In this document: one piece after another, positions 12,480-22,319 of the stretch
How positions within the stretch are numbered: position 1 is the stretch's first letter
How the letters are laid out: every line of letters begins with the position of its first letter
Assembly: GCA_030052745.1 (NCBI GenBank)
Contig: JANBVO010000015.1
Coordinates: forward strand, 124,001 to 188,000
Direction of reading: 5' to 3'
DNA: 64,000 nucleotides
DNA from: Pleurostoma richardsiae
Lineage: Eukaryota; Ascomycota; Sordariomycetes; Calosphaeriales; Pleurostomataceae
The notes under the pieces: model-generated
Told to the model about the DNA's origin: nothing
The model's database searches: none
The model's input: only the letters and a program-made list of their open reading frames with translations
Program-made: the position numbers and the translations under genes

Positions 12480-13146
12480 ACTCTTGTTTGATTTGATTGC
12501 TGCACTGGACGGGCGTCGCATACCGGGAGTTTGTATGGTGAGACATTGGAAATTGGAGTTTTGGCTTCCTAGGCTTGGATGAAGAGTTGGATGATTACCT
12601 ATGTGACGCCGTGGACGTCATGGCGAAGCATCGCAGGCTCCTTTCCTCCTACTCTCATCTTCGAATCGAATCCGCATTTTTTCATAAGCGCGCGAGAGCA
12701 GCTGTTGAACGACTTTGTGCTTGGTGACTCGCGGTTAACGAGCCGTATTAGGCGATCCGATACGCATTTTCTCTTCTCTGGTGTTGCTGCATGCGATACC
12801 GTACGGAGCACTGTAGTAGACGTCATTCCCGCCACCGCCTCCTCCCGTGGAAGCGGGACGTTGTGGGACCTTGGACGCTACGCTGCCGCAGCCGCCGAAC
12901 AGGTGCGGATGTCTCAGGTGCTCTGCGTGCCCAGCGCGAACGGATCCGTACTATCAAGTAGGTTTGCCGTTTACGGCGCGGATATTTGTCTGGAGCAGTT
13001 AATTCCGACATGCCGAGCCTCTCGTGATCCTCCATGACGCTCCCCGCTTCACCTTAATCCCCGTGTTTTCACGTTCCTTGCACTCATCAATTCCTCTTCC
13101 TCCTCTTATTTACTTCCTCACCTCCTCTCACAGGTGGATGCCGTGA
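12480..13146. other. Intergenic, no gene supported
   Basis: These 667 bp contain one open frame of 152 codons (12579-13037, plus strand) with no recognisable domain and unconvincing composition, so I do not call it. The C/T-rich stretch at about 13080-13135 is probably the GST promoter. Confidence 0.4.
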
Positions 13147-14161
13147 ATGCTCACCCGACGTATCAGCGCTTTCTCCTCCGTAGCTTCTCTGAATTCCTCT
13201 GCAAGCGCCCGACGCTGCCGCCGATTCTCTCGTATCACCTGCTGGAAGCAGCTCCGACAGCCGCTGTCAACCATGTCGGAACCCGCTCCCGCCAAGCGCC
13301 AGAAGTCCTCCAAGGACGTGCCCTACCACCTCATATACTGGCCGGGCATCCCCGGGCGCGGCGAGCACGTCCGCCTCGCGCTCGAGGAGGCCGGCGCCGA
13401 GTACACGGACACGGCCTTCACGGACAAGGGCATGGATGAGGTGCTGGCCATGATCGACGCCAAGAACCTCGGGGATGAGGTCAACCTCCCGCTGTGCGCC
13501 CCGCCCATGCTGCGCCACGGCGACCTGGTCATCAACCAGACGCCCAACATCCTGCTGTACCTCGGCGGGAGGCTGGGCCTGGTGCCGCCCGCCGACGAGG
13601 ACGCGGACGGCGTGTACCGCGTCAACGGCTTGGCGCTGACCGCCCTGGACGGGTTCAGCAACGAGGTCCACGACTGCCACCACCCCATCGCCACAGGGCT
13701 CTACTACGAGGACCAGAAGGAGGAGAGCATCCGCAAGAGCAAGGACTACGTCAAGAACCGCCTGCCCAAGTTCCTGGGCTACTTCGAGCGCGTGCTGCAG
13801 AGCAAGCCGAGCGGGGAGGGGCCGTGGCTCTACGCCGGGCGGCTGACATATGCCGATCTGGTATTATTCCAGGTGCGTCATCATCATCGTTATTAGTATT
13901 GTCACTTGCGGCGTCTCGTCGCGGTATTGTTGTGACACGCTTTTTGCTGACCAGTGAGGGCAGTGCCTCGACGGGACAAAGCATCAGTTTCCCAAGGCCG
14001 TGGAGAAGATGCGGAAGAGCGGCGACTATGACCGCGTCTTCGCGCTGTATGAGGCGGTTCAGGAGCGGCCGAGGATCAAGGCGTACCTGAAGAGCGACAG
14101 GCGCCAGAAGTACGGCTTGGGCATTTACCGGTACTACAAAGAGCTTGATGTCGTGGAGTAG
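13147..14161 (+). CDS. Glutathione S-transferase with two possible starts
   Basis: Conjugates or handles glutathione. Exons are 13147-13872 and 13964-14161. The in-frame ATG at 13273 gives a cytosolic form of 265 residues starting MSEPAPAKRQK. The ATG at 13147 adds 42 residues rich in Arg and Ser without acidic residues, which looks like a mitochondrial presequence. The thioredoxin-like N-domain shows YHLIYWPGIPGRGEHVRLAL, LPLCAPPMLRHGDLVINQT (the cis-Pro region and the SNAIL/TRL-like glutathione contact) and ILLYLGG. The all-alpha C-domain ends with LTYADLVLFQ joined to CLDGTKHQFPKAVEKM. Overall it resembles sigma/alpha-type fungal GSTs. The second ATG (CAACCATG) has the better initiation context. 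Confidence 0.88.
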
Positions 14162-14845
14162 TACCCCGGGCACCCGCTTATGCGGTGAGGGCGGCAGCCG
14201 TGTTCTCCAGTCATGGACCGGCACAGGAAGCCACGCGCCTCTCTGTCATGTTCTCTCGGAGTCTAGAGAAGCACAATGCTCAAGGACCGCACCTAAGCTT
14301 GGCTGGCTCTCGTCCCGTCCAGGCTTGGCGTCATACACTCAGCTGCCTCCCTCCCCCCCACCTGCGGGACCCAAGGCCCAGGCGCCCAGGGAGTCGTTGG
14401 TCACATTCCGACCTGCTAGGTGCCCAGATTACCGAACCCCCATGCCTGCAAAAAGACGCAAATCAGCCCCTAGCAAGCATCGATTTCCAGCCAGTCAGTG
14501 AACAATGATTTCCAAAGTCCGGGGTAATTGTCGCAGCCGTCACGCCACTCGTATTGTTCGATCGGGAAGACCCGTTGCCAGCCCAGCTCCATAATCAGAC
14601 CACCAGTGCAATCCGCTGAGAATGGCACGATTTACGGCTGAAACGGCGACGGCGCGCCGGAACTGCTGCGCGCTGCCTGCGGAACCCGTATATCAACTGG
14701 CGTCTTCCAGTTTCCGATTCCTGCTTGAGAGTTTACTCGCTTTCCTGTCCTGTGTCGAGCAAAAATTAGTCCTCGTACATCTCCTGCCGTTCCGCCATAT
14801 ACCCTCTGAGAGCCCCGTTTCTCTCCTCACAGCCCAGAGATCGCC
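14162..14845. other. Intergenic, no gene seen
   Basis: These 684 bp hold the GST 3' end and the protoglobin-gene promoter. Short open frames are present but none looks coding. Confidence 0.4.
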
Positions 14846-15795
14846 ATGGCGCCGCAAAGGCCAGTGCAGCACGTCGACCGCAAGGAGTTGTACACGAATC
14901 TGGAAGCCCGGATTCTGTACCTCCACACATTCCTCGACTTCAGCAGCCGTGCGTATCCAGCAAACCCCCGTCATAGGATGTAAACACAGCGTAGTCCATA
15001 CGGCGCTGACTTGGTGACAGGGGACATCGAGGCGCTCGTGACGGGCGCCAAGTACATCCGGGCGCTCATCCCGGCTGTGGTGAACATCGTGTACAGGAAG
15101 CTCCTGCAGTATGATATCACGGCACGGGCGTTTGAGACGCGGAGCACCAGCTTCGAGGGGCCCATGGACGAAGTGCCAGACGAGAACAGCCCGCAGGTGA
15201 TGCACCGCAAGATGTTCCTCCGCGCATATCTCAACAAGATCTGCTCTGATCCCAGCCAGATGGAATTCTGGGAATACCTCGACAAGGTCGGGTAAGCATG
15301 GCCCCCTGTCCGCCCGGCAAGGAAACGCTCCCCTGACGAGTTTGTAGCATGATGCATGTCGGACTGGGGCGAGAACACCCCCTGCACGTGGAGTACATCC
15401 ACATCGGCGCCGCACTGTCCGTCATCCAGGACATTCTGACAGAGGCCATCCTGTCCCACCCGCGGCTGCACATCTCCCGGAAGATTGCCATCGTGAAGGC
15501 CCTCGGGAAGGTCATCTGGATCCAGAACGACCTGTTCGCCAAGTGGTACGTCAGGGACGGCGAGGAGTTCCGAAGCGGCGACGAGGAAGTCGTGATAGAG
15601 AAGGAGGGGTTCCTCCACGGCAAGAAGGTCCTGGACGGCGAGGAGGAGGACGAAGCTATCACCGCCGAGTCAAAAGAGGGCGCCTCAGACGGTTCAGGGG
15701 CGAGACTCTCTGAAGCCCCCACGTGTCCTTTTAGTGGTGTGCAAAGGAGCATGGAAGGATTGAAGTTGGGTGTGCCGGCCGGGGACGAGGCATGA
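14846..15795 (+). CDS. Fungal protoglobin-domain protein
   Basis: A 273-residue protein whose body matches the fungal protoglobin/globin-sensor family. Exons are 14846-14948, 15021-15291 and 15348-15795, with consistent phases. Conserved blocks are HVDRKELYTNLEARILYLH, DIEALVTGAKYIRALIP, KLLQYDITARAFETRSTSF, FWEYLDKVGMMHVGLGR, HPLHVEYIHIGAAL and GKVIWIQNDLFAKWYV. The His residues in HPLHVEYIHIG are candidates for the proximal haem ligand. Protoglobins bind O2, CO or NO; in fungi the role is unknown to me. There is no attached signalling domain. The last 60 or so residues are acidic and low in complexity. It is probably cytosolic. The start follows a C/T-rich leader and sits just before the conserved HVDRKELY. 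Confidence 0.85.
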
Positions 15796-16865
15796 TGTGA
15801 TGAAGCAAATGAAGAAGCGGAGTATATTAAAGCATGATAGTTAATGTTTCTCTACTCTATCCGACCCAAGCACGTATGTGATCTAATAACGTGGGATCTT
15901 GAGTGTTGACTAACATCGCGGTCTCATACACAGCTCTTGTTGAATCAACGACATGTGTCACCGGTCTCCAATGCTGAGTAGATGCGGTTTGTTGCTGATA
16001 ATTAATACCCTGGCGATATCAAGTGACAGCCCTTCTAAACATATATCGACCATACTTGACTGATACATTGCTGACTACCTTCGGTTATGAGAGCGCCAAG
16101 GATTCCGTCTCTAATGCTTGCATGAGGTTCTAAACTTGAGACACAATCTTTAACCACGACGCTTGCTGGCTTGGCCAAGACATGTGGCAAGCAAGATATG
16201 TTAGTTCAACAATATACAGATATGTAGTTCGAATGCCAGGAGATCCGGATAACAAACACCCATCACGTTATTACTAAAGCGGTATCACTTCATGCCATGA
16301 TTGAGCATAGAAAAGTCCGAAAGGGGTAATAATGGACGGCCATAAACGGAACAATATCGATATTAGACTGTGCTTTAGGTTTTCGACTAGACAATTGTAA
16401 CACTCATCCTTCATTGAGGGAGAGGAAACGATGTTCCTTCGTGCATCGTCCACTGCGAGTTCTATGAGCCGAAGACTCTTTTGCTGGCCTCAATGACCTG
16501 CTCCAGCTTCCCCGAGCCCAGCATTAACCATTAACCGCTCGTGGGGCTTGGGGCGGCCAGAAGTGGGACGCCGTCTTATGACGTGCCCGGCATGATGTCT
16601 CAATATGCTTACTTCAGCTTGGCTATGAGTGGTGAGAGTGAACGAGCAGGGGGGGACCCTATCGAAATGGTGGTGGTGTTACCGCACGTGCAGCCATGAC
16701 CCTTGTCGCCTTGTATCAACGGGAAATTGTTATCTTTTGATCGACGTTTGGCCAGAAGCAAGGTGAGATTCCCTTCCCCCCTCAATTTCTCGGTCTTCCG
16801 TGGTCATCACGAGCTTCACCCAACGCGTGAAGGTGACATCTGAAAATGCGCCTACCGCGATCACA
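15796..16865. other. AT-richer intergenic stretch, no gene seen
   Basis: These 1,070 bp are clearly richer in A/T than the flanking genes and have no long open frame. It could be spacer or an old decayed insertion; no terminal repeats are visible. Confidence 0.35.
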
Positions 16866-17972
16866 ATGCCTCCAGGACGTCGGCTAGAGCTTCACCGTCG
16901 TAGAGCCGTCGTTGCTCTCCTGCTTCTTATCCTGCTCTGCCTGCAGCTGATGCTCGTCGCGGTTCGACGGCACACCATCAGATCTAGTCCGAACGCCTGG
17001 TGGCAGGCGCAGGACGCGGCACCGCCACCGAGCAGCAATGTCACCGTCAATCTCGTCGTCGCAAGTCTACGCAAAGACGATATCTCGTGGACCTCGAAGC
17101 TGCGCATCCCCAATCTGGAGGTCGTGCGATACATCAGCGACTTCGACGAGGGAACCGCCGACTTTCATCACCCGCCAGTACCGCGCAAGGGCCGCGAAGC
17201 CACGATCTACCACACGTACTTCCACGATTTCTACGACAGACTTCCCGACGTGTCCATCATGATCCACGCGCACGAGAACCCCTGGCATATAGAGGCCATC
17301 CTGCAGCAGTCGATGCTGTTCACGCTGTCTCACCTCGACCTGGAACACGTGCGCCGGAGGGGCTATGCCAACCTGCGCATCCTCTGGGAGAACGCGTGCC
17401 CTTTCTGGCTCAACACGACCAAGACGCCGGAGGAGTCGGACAAGAAGGAGGAGCCCTTCATGCGCGCAGCCTTCGCGGCCAACTTCGACATGTCCGCGGC
17501 GCAGGTGCCCGAGCTCCTGGGCGGGACATGCTGCTCGCAGTTTGCGGTGTCGCGGGACGCTGTCCACAGGCATCCGAGGGAGCAGTACGCCCGCAACAGG
17601 AACTGGCTGGTCACGACGTCGTGGCCCGACTACATCTCCGGGCGCACCTGGGAGCACATGTTCCCGTGGCTGTTCAAGGGCGAGGCCAGCGACTGTCCTG
17701 GCGAGTGGGAAGCGTATTGCGCCATGTATCACGTTTGCTTCGACGGCCAAGACGAGGTGGACGACTACAACCGGCTCTGGAAAGAGAAGGAAGAGCTGAA
17801 GGAGTGCACCGAGTTTCCCAAGGAGATCTTGGATCTTCAAGCCGGCCTTTCTGCTAGACGGCGTATGGAGGAGATCAGGGCCATCCTTGAAGGGTACCTG
17901 CGAGCCGCTTTGGAGAGGGGCAAGGATGAAGGCATCAGGCATCAGGCTACGAGAGAGTTGTTCGGCCCATGA
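16866..17972 (+). CDS. DUF3431 fungal membrane protein
   Basis: A 368-residue single-exon protein of the fungal DUF3431 family, function unknown. The N-terminus is basic (PPGRRLELHRRR) followed by a hydrophobic segment at about residues 14-32, a type II anchor that places the rest in the Golgi/ER lumen. The lumenal domain has TVNLVVASLRKDDISW, TIYHTYFHDFYDRLPD, MIHAHENPWHIE, GGTCCSQFAVSRDAV and WPDYISGRTWEHMF, all typical of the family, whose fold is thought to be related to glycosyltransferases. The His/Asp-rich HAHENPWH and the CCSQF segment look like the functional centre. The chosen ATG lies immediately before the basic stretch; the frame is also open upstream to about 16800 but without a better ATG. 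Confidence 0.82.
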   Translation: MPPGRRLELHRRRAVVALLLLILLCLQLMLVAVRRHTIRSSPNAWWQAQDAAPPPSSNVTVNLVVASLRKDDISWTSKLRIPNLEVVRYISDFDEGTADFHHPPVPRKGREATIYHTYFHDFYDRLPDVSIMIHAHENPWHIEAILQQSMLFTLSHLDLEHVRRRGYANLRILWENACPFWLNTTKTPEESDKKEEPFMRAAFAANFDMSAAQVPELLGGTCCSQFAVSRDAVHRHPREQYARNRNWLVTTSWPDYISGRTWEHMFPWLFKGEASDCPGEWEAYCAMYHVCFDGQDEVDDYNRLWKEKEELKECTEFPKEILDLQAGLSARRRMEEIRAILEGYLRAALERGKDEGIRHQATRELFGP

Positions 17973-19158
17973 TGCTTTGAGCTCAGCCACTCCTACACTA
18001 ACACTACTGTCCCGAGCTCTCATGGCCGCAGACAATGGAGCAAGCTTCTTACGAGCACAGAGATCAAAACGCAGAGAGAAACTCATGGCATAACCACAGT
18101 GTCAGTCACTCGGGGAAAACAGGTTCTGGTCCGGCTCTAACAGGCTGCGCAACGGAGACTGTTACCAGTCCATCGTCAAACGTTGCCGCTGAGCTGTTGA
18201 CCTTTTCACGAGGGTTGGAGTGTGTGCCTGCCGAGACTCATTTTTGCCCGGTCGAGGCTCTGTGTGGGGGTTAAACCTGGATACCCTGCCCCGCGAGAGT
18301 GTCCAGCCCGAAATTATATAGGACGACGTTCGGAGCCAAGGAGTTCGCGAGCAATGGATGAGAACATCATTTTGAGCTCTCATGAAATGATATCCTCGAA
18401 AGCAGGCGGTGTCTATCGGCTGCTCATCAGTCCGATAGGGCGTGTCCGTCTTCCTTGCAACAATGAGTCAAAGTTCGAGCTGCCTCGGACACCTCTCGGA
18501 TCATTGCGAGGTATATGATGCAAGCTGTTGCGAATAACAGTATCTACTGAAATCGATGACTGGAAGGTACCAAAACACTGAAGGGCCTCGCTGCCGGATA
18601 GACACAAGGGGCCCATATTGCCTGCGCATTCAGACCGGATGGAGCCTTGAGATACAATGAGATGTGGTGCTGTGTTAGGGCCGTTGGGTTGTTGAGATGA
18701 ACGCCTCGTTTCCGTCGGGGAGCTGCTGGTTATTTATGCATATGCTGGAGTCAGAGCGCGCCCTTTGTGATGACTAACTTGACTACTTGACTGAACAGAC
18801 GGACTGATGCGCTTTGCTACAGTAGGCTCGCCTTGCTATTCTTCAAGGGGCAACGCTCTTAAAGAGTCCCGGCCCTGCTCGCTTGCATACCTAGTGGATA
18901 GTGGATGATTAGTTACTGCCTATCACGTTCGGAGCCGAGTTCCTCCAGTATGACGCGAGATAGATAAACGGTCAAATAGTATGAGATAACGGAAACGCGG
19001 CGCCCCCGAAAAACCTCCAAGCTAAAAAGCCTGCCGGCCTCACTCTGCTGCACCTTTCACGCGCTCAACTTCCTCATCCGAAATCGCCAGAATCGCCAAC
19101 ATCCAGCTCGCAGCGACAAACAGAGCGGTTGCGAACGTACTGGTATAAACTCGACAGT
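17973..19158. other. Intergenic, no gene seen
   Basis: About 1.2 kb with short, unconvincing frames (the longest 98 codons, 18222-18518). The last few hundred bases should hold the promoter of the MFS gene. Confidence 0.35.
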
Positions 19159-20817
19159 ATGCAGGACAGCGTGGCTATCGCTGGCGAGAGCCAACCGCTG
19201 CTCCGGCCAGATCTTGAACAGGGCGATGACTGCGGTGCAGCCAGCGAGCAAGTCGTTGATTTCGACCCTTCCGGCGACCCCGAAAATCCCTTGGAGTGGC
19301 CGGCGCCCTTCAAGTGGACAATTGTCTCCTTGCTCGCCTTGATGGCCTTCACAGTGTGAGCGCGGTGTCTCTAACAAAGTTCTTCGCCACCAGCTCCGTG
19401 CCAATGCTAACCCCCTATCTCCAGGACCTTCACTTGCATCTCTATCGTCCCGGTCGCCAACCGCATTGTGCAGGATCTCGGGCATGGCCAGTACAGCAAA
19501 TCGGCCAGCGTCCTGCTTGTCACCATCTGGGAGCTGGGCGAGGCTGCTGGCCCTCTGTTCATCTCGCCCCTGTCCGAGGTGCTGGGACGCTACCCCGTCA
19601 TGAACACGGCCAATTGTCTCTTCATCCTGGCCACTATCCTTGCCGCCCTTTCTCAGAGTACGCCGGTCTTCATTGCTGCCCGTGCCCTGACAGGACTGGC
19701 AGTAGCATCCAACGTGCTGAACCCAGCCATCGTGGGTGACATGTTCGTGTCCGAGCAGCGGGGATCTGCCATGAGCTTGTTCATGCTGACACCGCTAATC
19801 GGAGGTGCTGTCGGTCCTGCTATTAGCGGTGCCATTGCACAGACCCTGGGGTGGCGGCAGGTACTGTGGATGAGTGCGTTGCTGGCGGTGGCTTGTGAGG
19901 CGACGTTCCTGGTCTTTTTCAAGGAGACCTACAAAGTGCCCATACTCCGGCGCAAGGCGGCTAGGCTGCGCCAGAGCTCCCCAGAAGCGCCGCTCAAAAC
20001 GGCCTTTGACAACGGCGAGGCGCGCGGTGGCGGCAAGGGCGCTTTGCTGGAGTCTCTACTGAGACCTGCTGTCATCTTGGCTGACTCGGGCGTGCTGTTC
20101 GTCCTGTCTCTGTATGGATCGGTGGAGTTTGCCTTCTTCTACATCATGTCGGTAACGCTGCCCGATATTCTGGAGGGCATATACGGGCTCTCCCCAGCCG
20201 CAGCCGGTTCCGCCTTTATGAGTTTCAGTAAGTGCTTCCATCTCAGGTGGTGTGGCGAGGAACTCGCCGAAACCCAGAGTCGTATCTGCTCCGCGATCCT
20301 TGCTAACGCGTAAATAGGCATTGGCTCACTCCTCTCCGTGCTCCTTTGCAACTTGACGCTAGACAGAATCTATGTCAAGCTGCGCGACGCCCATAAGGAT
20401 GACGGCCACCACCCAGAGTACCGGCTACCTCTTTCGATACTCGGCGCCTTCACCTTTCCCATATCTGTCGCCGCCTACGGATGGATCGCCGAGCATCGCC
20501 TCCCGCTGCCACTCCTCCTCCTGTCCGTCGGCGTGCAGGGAGTCACGCTTCTTCTCGCAGAATTGCCCCTCATGGCGTACGTCGTGGACGCCTTCGGCCT
20601 CTACTCTGCATCTGCGATGACCGGGGTCATAGTTACCAGATGTCTCATGGGGACGTTCTTGCCGCTGACCACCGCACCCCTTATCGAGCACCTCGGTCAT
20701 GGTTGGGCATTTACAGTGTTGGCCGGCTTGTGCCTGCTCTTGGCCCCAACACCCGTGCTGGTCATGCAGTACGGCGCTCGCTGGCGACAGCGGTCAAAGT
20801 ATACCAGGGATGCTTAA
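19159..20817 (+). CDS. MFS transporter, DHA1-type multidrug/efflux family
   Basis: A proton-coupled exporter of 499 residues with about 12 membrane segments. Exons are 19159-19355, 19425-20227 and 20318-20817; phases agree. The N-terminal tail contains VDFDPSGDPENPLEW, the D-P-x-N-P-x-x-W motif common before the first helix in fungal DHA1 carriers. Family motifs follow: GPLFISPLSEVLGRYPV (loop 2-3 signature, variant of GxLaDrxGrkxv), ARALTGLAVASNVLNPAIV and TPLIGGAVGPAISGAIAQ (helix 5 antiporter motif), then a cytosolic loop (about residues 240-270). Introns 1 and 3 fall at helix borders. Substrate unknown; likely export of toxic or secondary compounds at the plasma membrane. The neighbours give no clue. 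Confidence 0.87.
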
Positions 20818-21629
20818 ACGGCACACTTTCCCAAGCGTCTGTGTCTCCGTAGAGGCTCTGGAAGATCGAGGTCGCCCCTTGAACTTTTGTGAAGGAAGAC
20901 ATGAACTTGTTCGAGTTTGAACGCCACGTATATTAGACTTTAGACATCTCATATAGAGATAGATAGTTCTGATAGACGGGTCGGACTGTATTTCCAACCA
21001 CACCGCGCAGGGATTTTGACACCCCATCTCACCCCACCATTTGTGGCCTTGTTTTTCAAGCTATTGCTCTTTCGAGCATCTTGTAGGAGGTCTCCGTCCC
21101 GTTGCGCCACCTCGGAAGGCCGAATGACATGTTCCTCGACAACTAAGCTCACTGTGCCTAAGTGAGGGCCAAGTCCACCTTGATGAGCAAGTTCAGAGCG
21201 CCACAGCACCGACAGCCGACTGCGAACCGCTCTATATTCTGTGAAACTGCTGCTATAAAATCACATCGTGTATGGTATCAGCTGATCATGCATGGTCTTT
21301 TACGGCGGTGGTGTTCTGTCTTCAATAGTCCCGATCTCAGTTTCCTTGGCATGAACCCTTGTGGTACCAGAACGCAGTATTGCGCATCCCGGCGTTGACG
21401 GCCAATCGACTGCGGCGTCGTCTAAGGTCTAGTCCTGCTGTTGAATGCCTTGAGTCGATATTCAGCTCTATTAGCTAAATGAGAATAGCGCTGTGTCGTG
21501 TCCATCAAGGTCCCCGAAGCAACCCACAGCGGCACAGTCTGGGTGGCTATATATGAGGCTTTCAGCAAGTTCAACACATGCGGTCAGGAGAACAACATAA
21601 TTCCAGTGTAAATAAACTTATCTAGCACA
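20818..21629. other. Intergenic, no gene seen
   Basis: About 810 bp with the MFS 3' end and the promoter of the secreted-protein gene. A TATATA sequence at about 21549-21554 lies roughly 75 bp before its ATG. Confidence 0.4.
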
Positions 21630-22319
21630 ATGCTGTCAATGCCCACATCTAGTTTCGCCTTTCTGGCAGCGACGATTTTGTTCGCCGGGTTTGCCACGTC
21701 CCACGTCGCATACCTCGACCATGGCTCGCACGACTCCCTCACCAACGCATGGGTATTTCCAGACGACTTCGACACGCGGTTCCTCATGATCAACTTTGAC
21801 TGCCCCTCGGCGGCGTCGTACATGAAAGTGACCGTCAACAGTACAAGCCTCACCGTTGGGGTGGGCATTCCCAACATCACCACCATTACGGACTATCGGC
21901 CATCGCTCTGGGTCCTCGCCAAGAACCTGACCGTTCCGGACTCGTACCAGACAGACGCGGTCAGGGAGCAGACGGGGATTGGCGGCCCTGACCCCTTCAG
22001 ACCCGTCGTGCCCCGCGGCTTCAACGCCGTCGAGTACCCCACAGAGGGCACGAGCAGGATCAATCCCTTCGCCGAGGACGGTGGCGAGATATCTGGATTC
22101 AACCTGCTTGGTGTGCGAGTGAACCTTACCTCTCCCGGAGATGTCTATCTTGTTCTCCAGCCAAGGGAGAATCGGCGCGGGCGGGCCTATGTGGCAGTTG
22201 GCACCAACGAGACGGCCGCAGCACAGCCTGGCTCTGCCTCGGATACTGAGATGAGGGCTTGGTTCTCGGAGACTGCAACTCCCCGGTTAGGAGAACGGTG
22301 CATCCCATGGTCGGCTTGA
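21630..22319 (+). CDS. Secreted protein of unknown function
   Basis: A 229-residue protein I do not recognise. Residues 1-24 (LAATILFAGFATSHVA core) form a typical signal peptide, so it is secreted or enters the secretory pathway. The mature part is rich in beta-type sequence, has several N-glycosylation sequons (NST, NIT, two NLT, NET) and few Cys, and contains VYLVLQPRENRRGRAYVAVG, which suggests a beta-sandwich. The C-terminus (GERCIPWSA) looks abrupt, so a 3' intron and further exon cannot be excluded. A second ATG nine bases in (21639) would also keep the signal peptide. Confidence 0.6.
   Translation: MLSMPTSSFAFLAATILFAGFATSHVAYLDHGSHDSLTNAWVFPDDFDTRFLMINFDCPSAASYMKVTVNSTSLTVGVGIPNITTITDYRPSLWVLAKNLTVPDSYQTDAVREQTGIGGPDPFRPVVPRGFNAVEYPTEGTSRINPFAEDGGEISGFNLLGVRVNLTSPGDVYLVLQPRENRRGRAYVAVGTNETAAAQPGSASDTEMRAWFSETATPRLGERCIPWSA

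Noticed and set aside
12579-13037. 152-codon open frame on the plus strand
   Set aside because: Composition and lack of any motif look like a chance frame between two genes.
17067-18086. Long minus-strand frame opposite the DUF3431 gene
   Set aside because: Shadow of the real gene, caused by codon bias.
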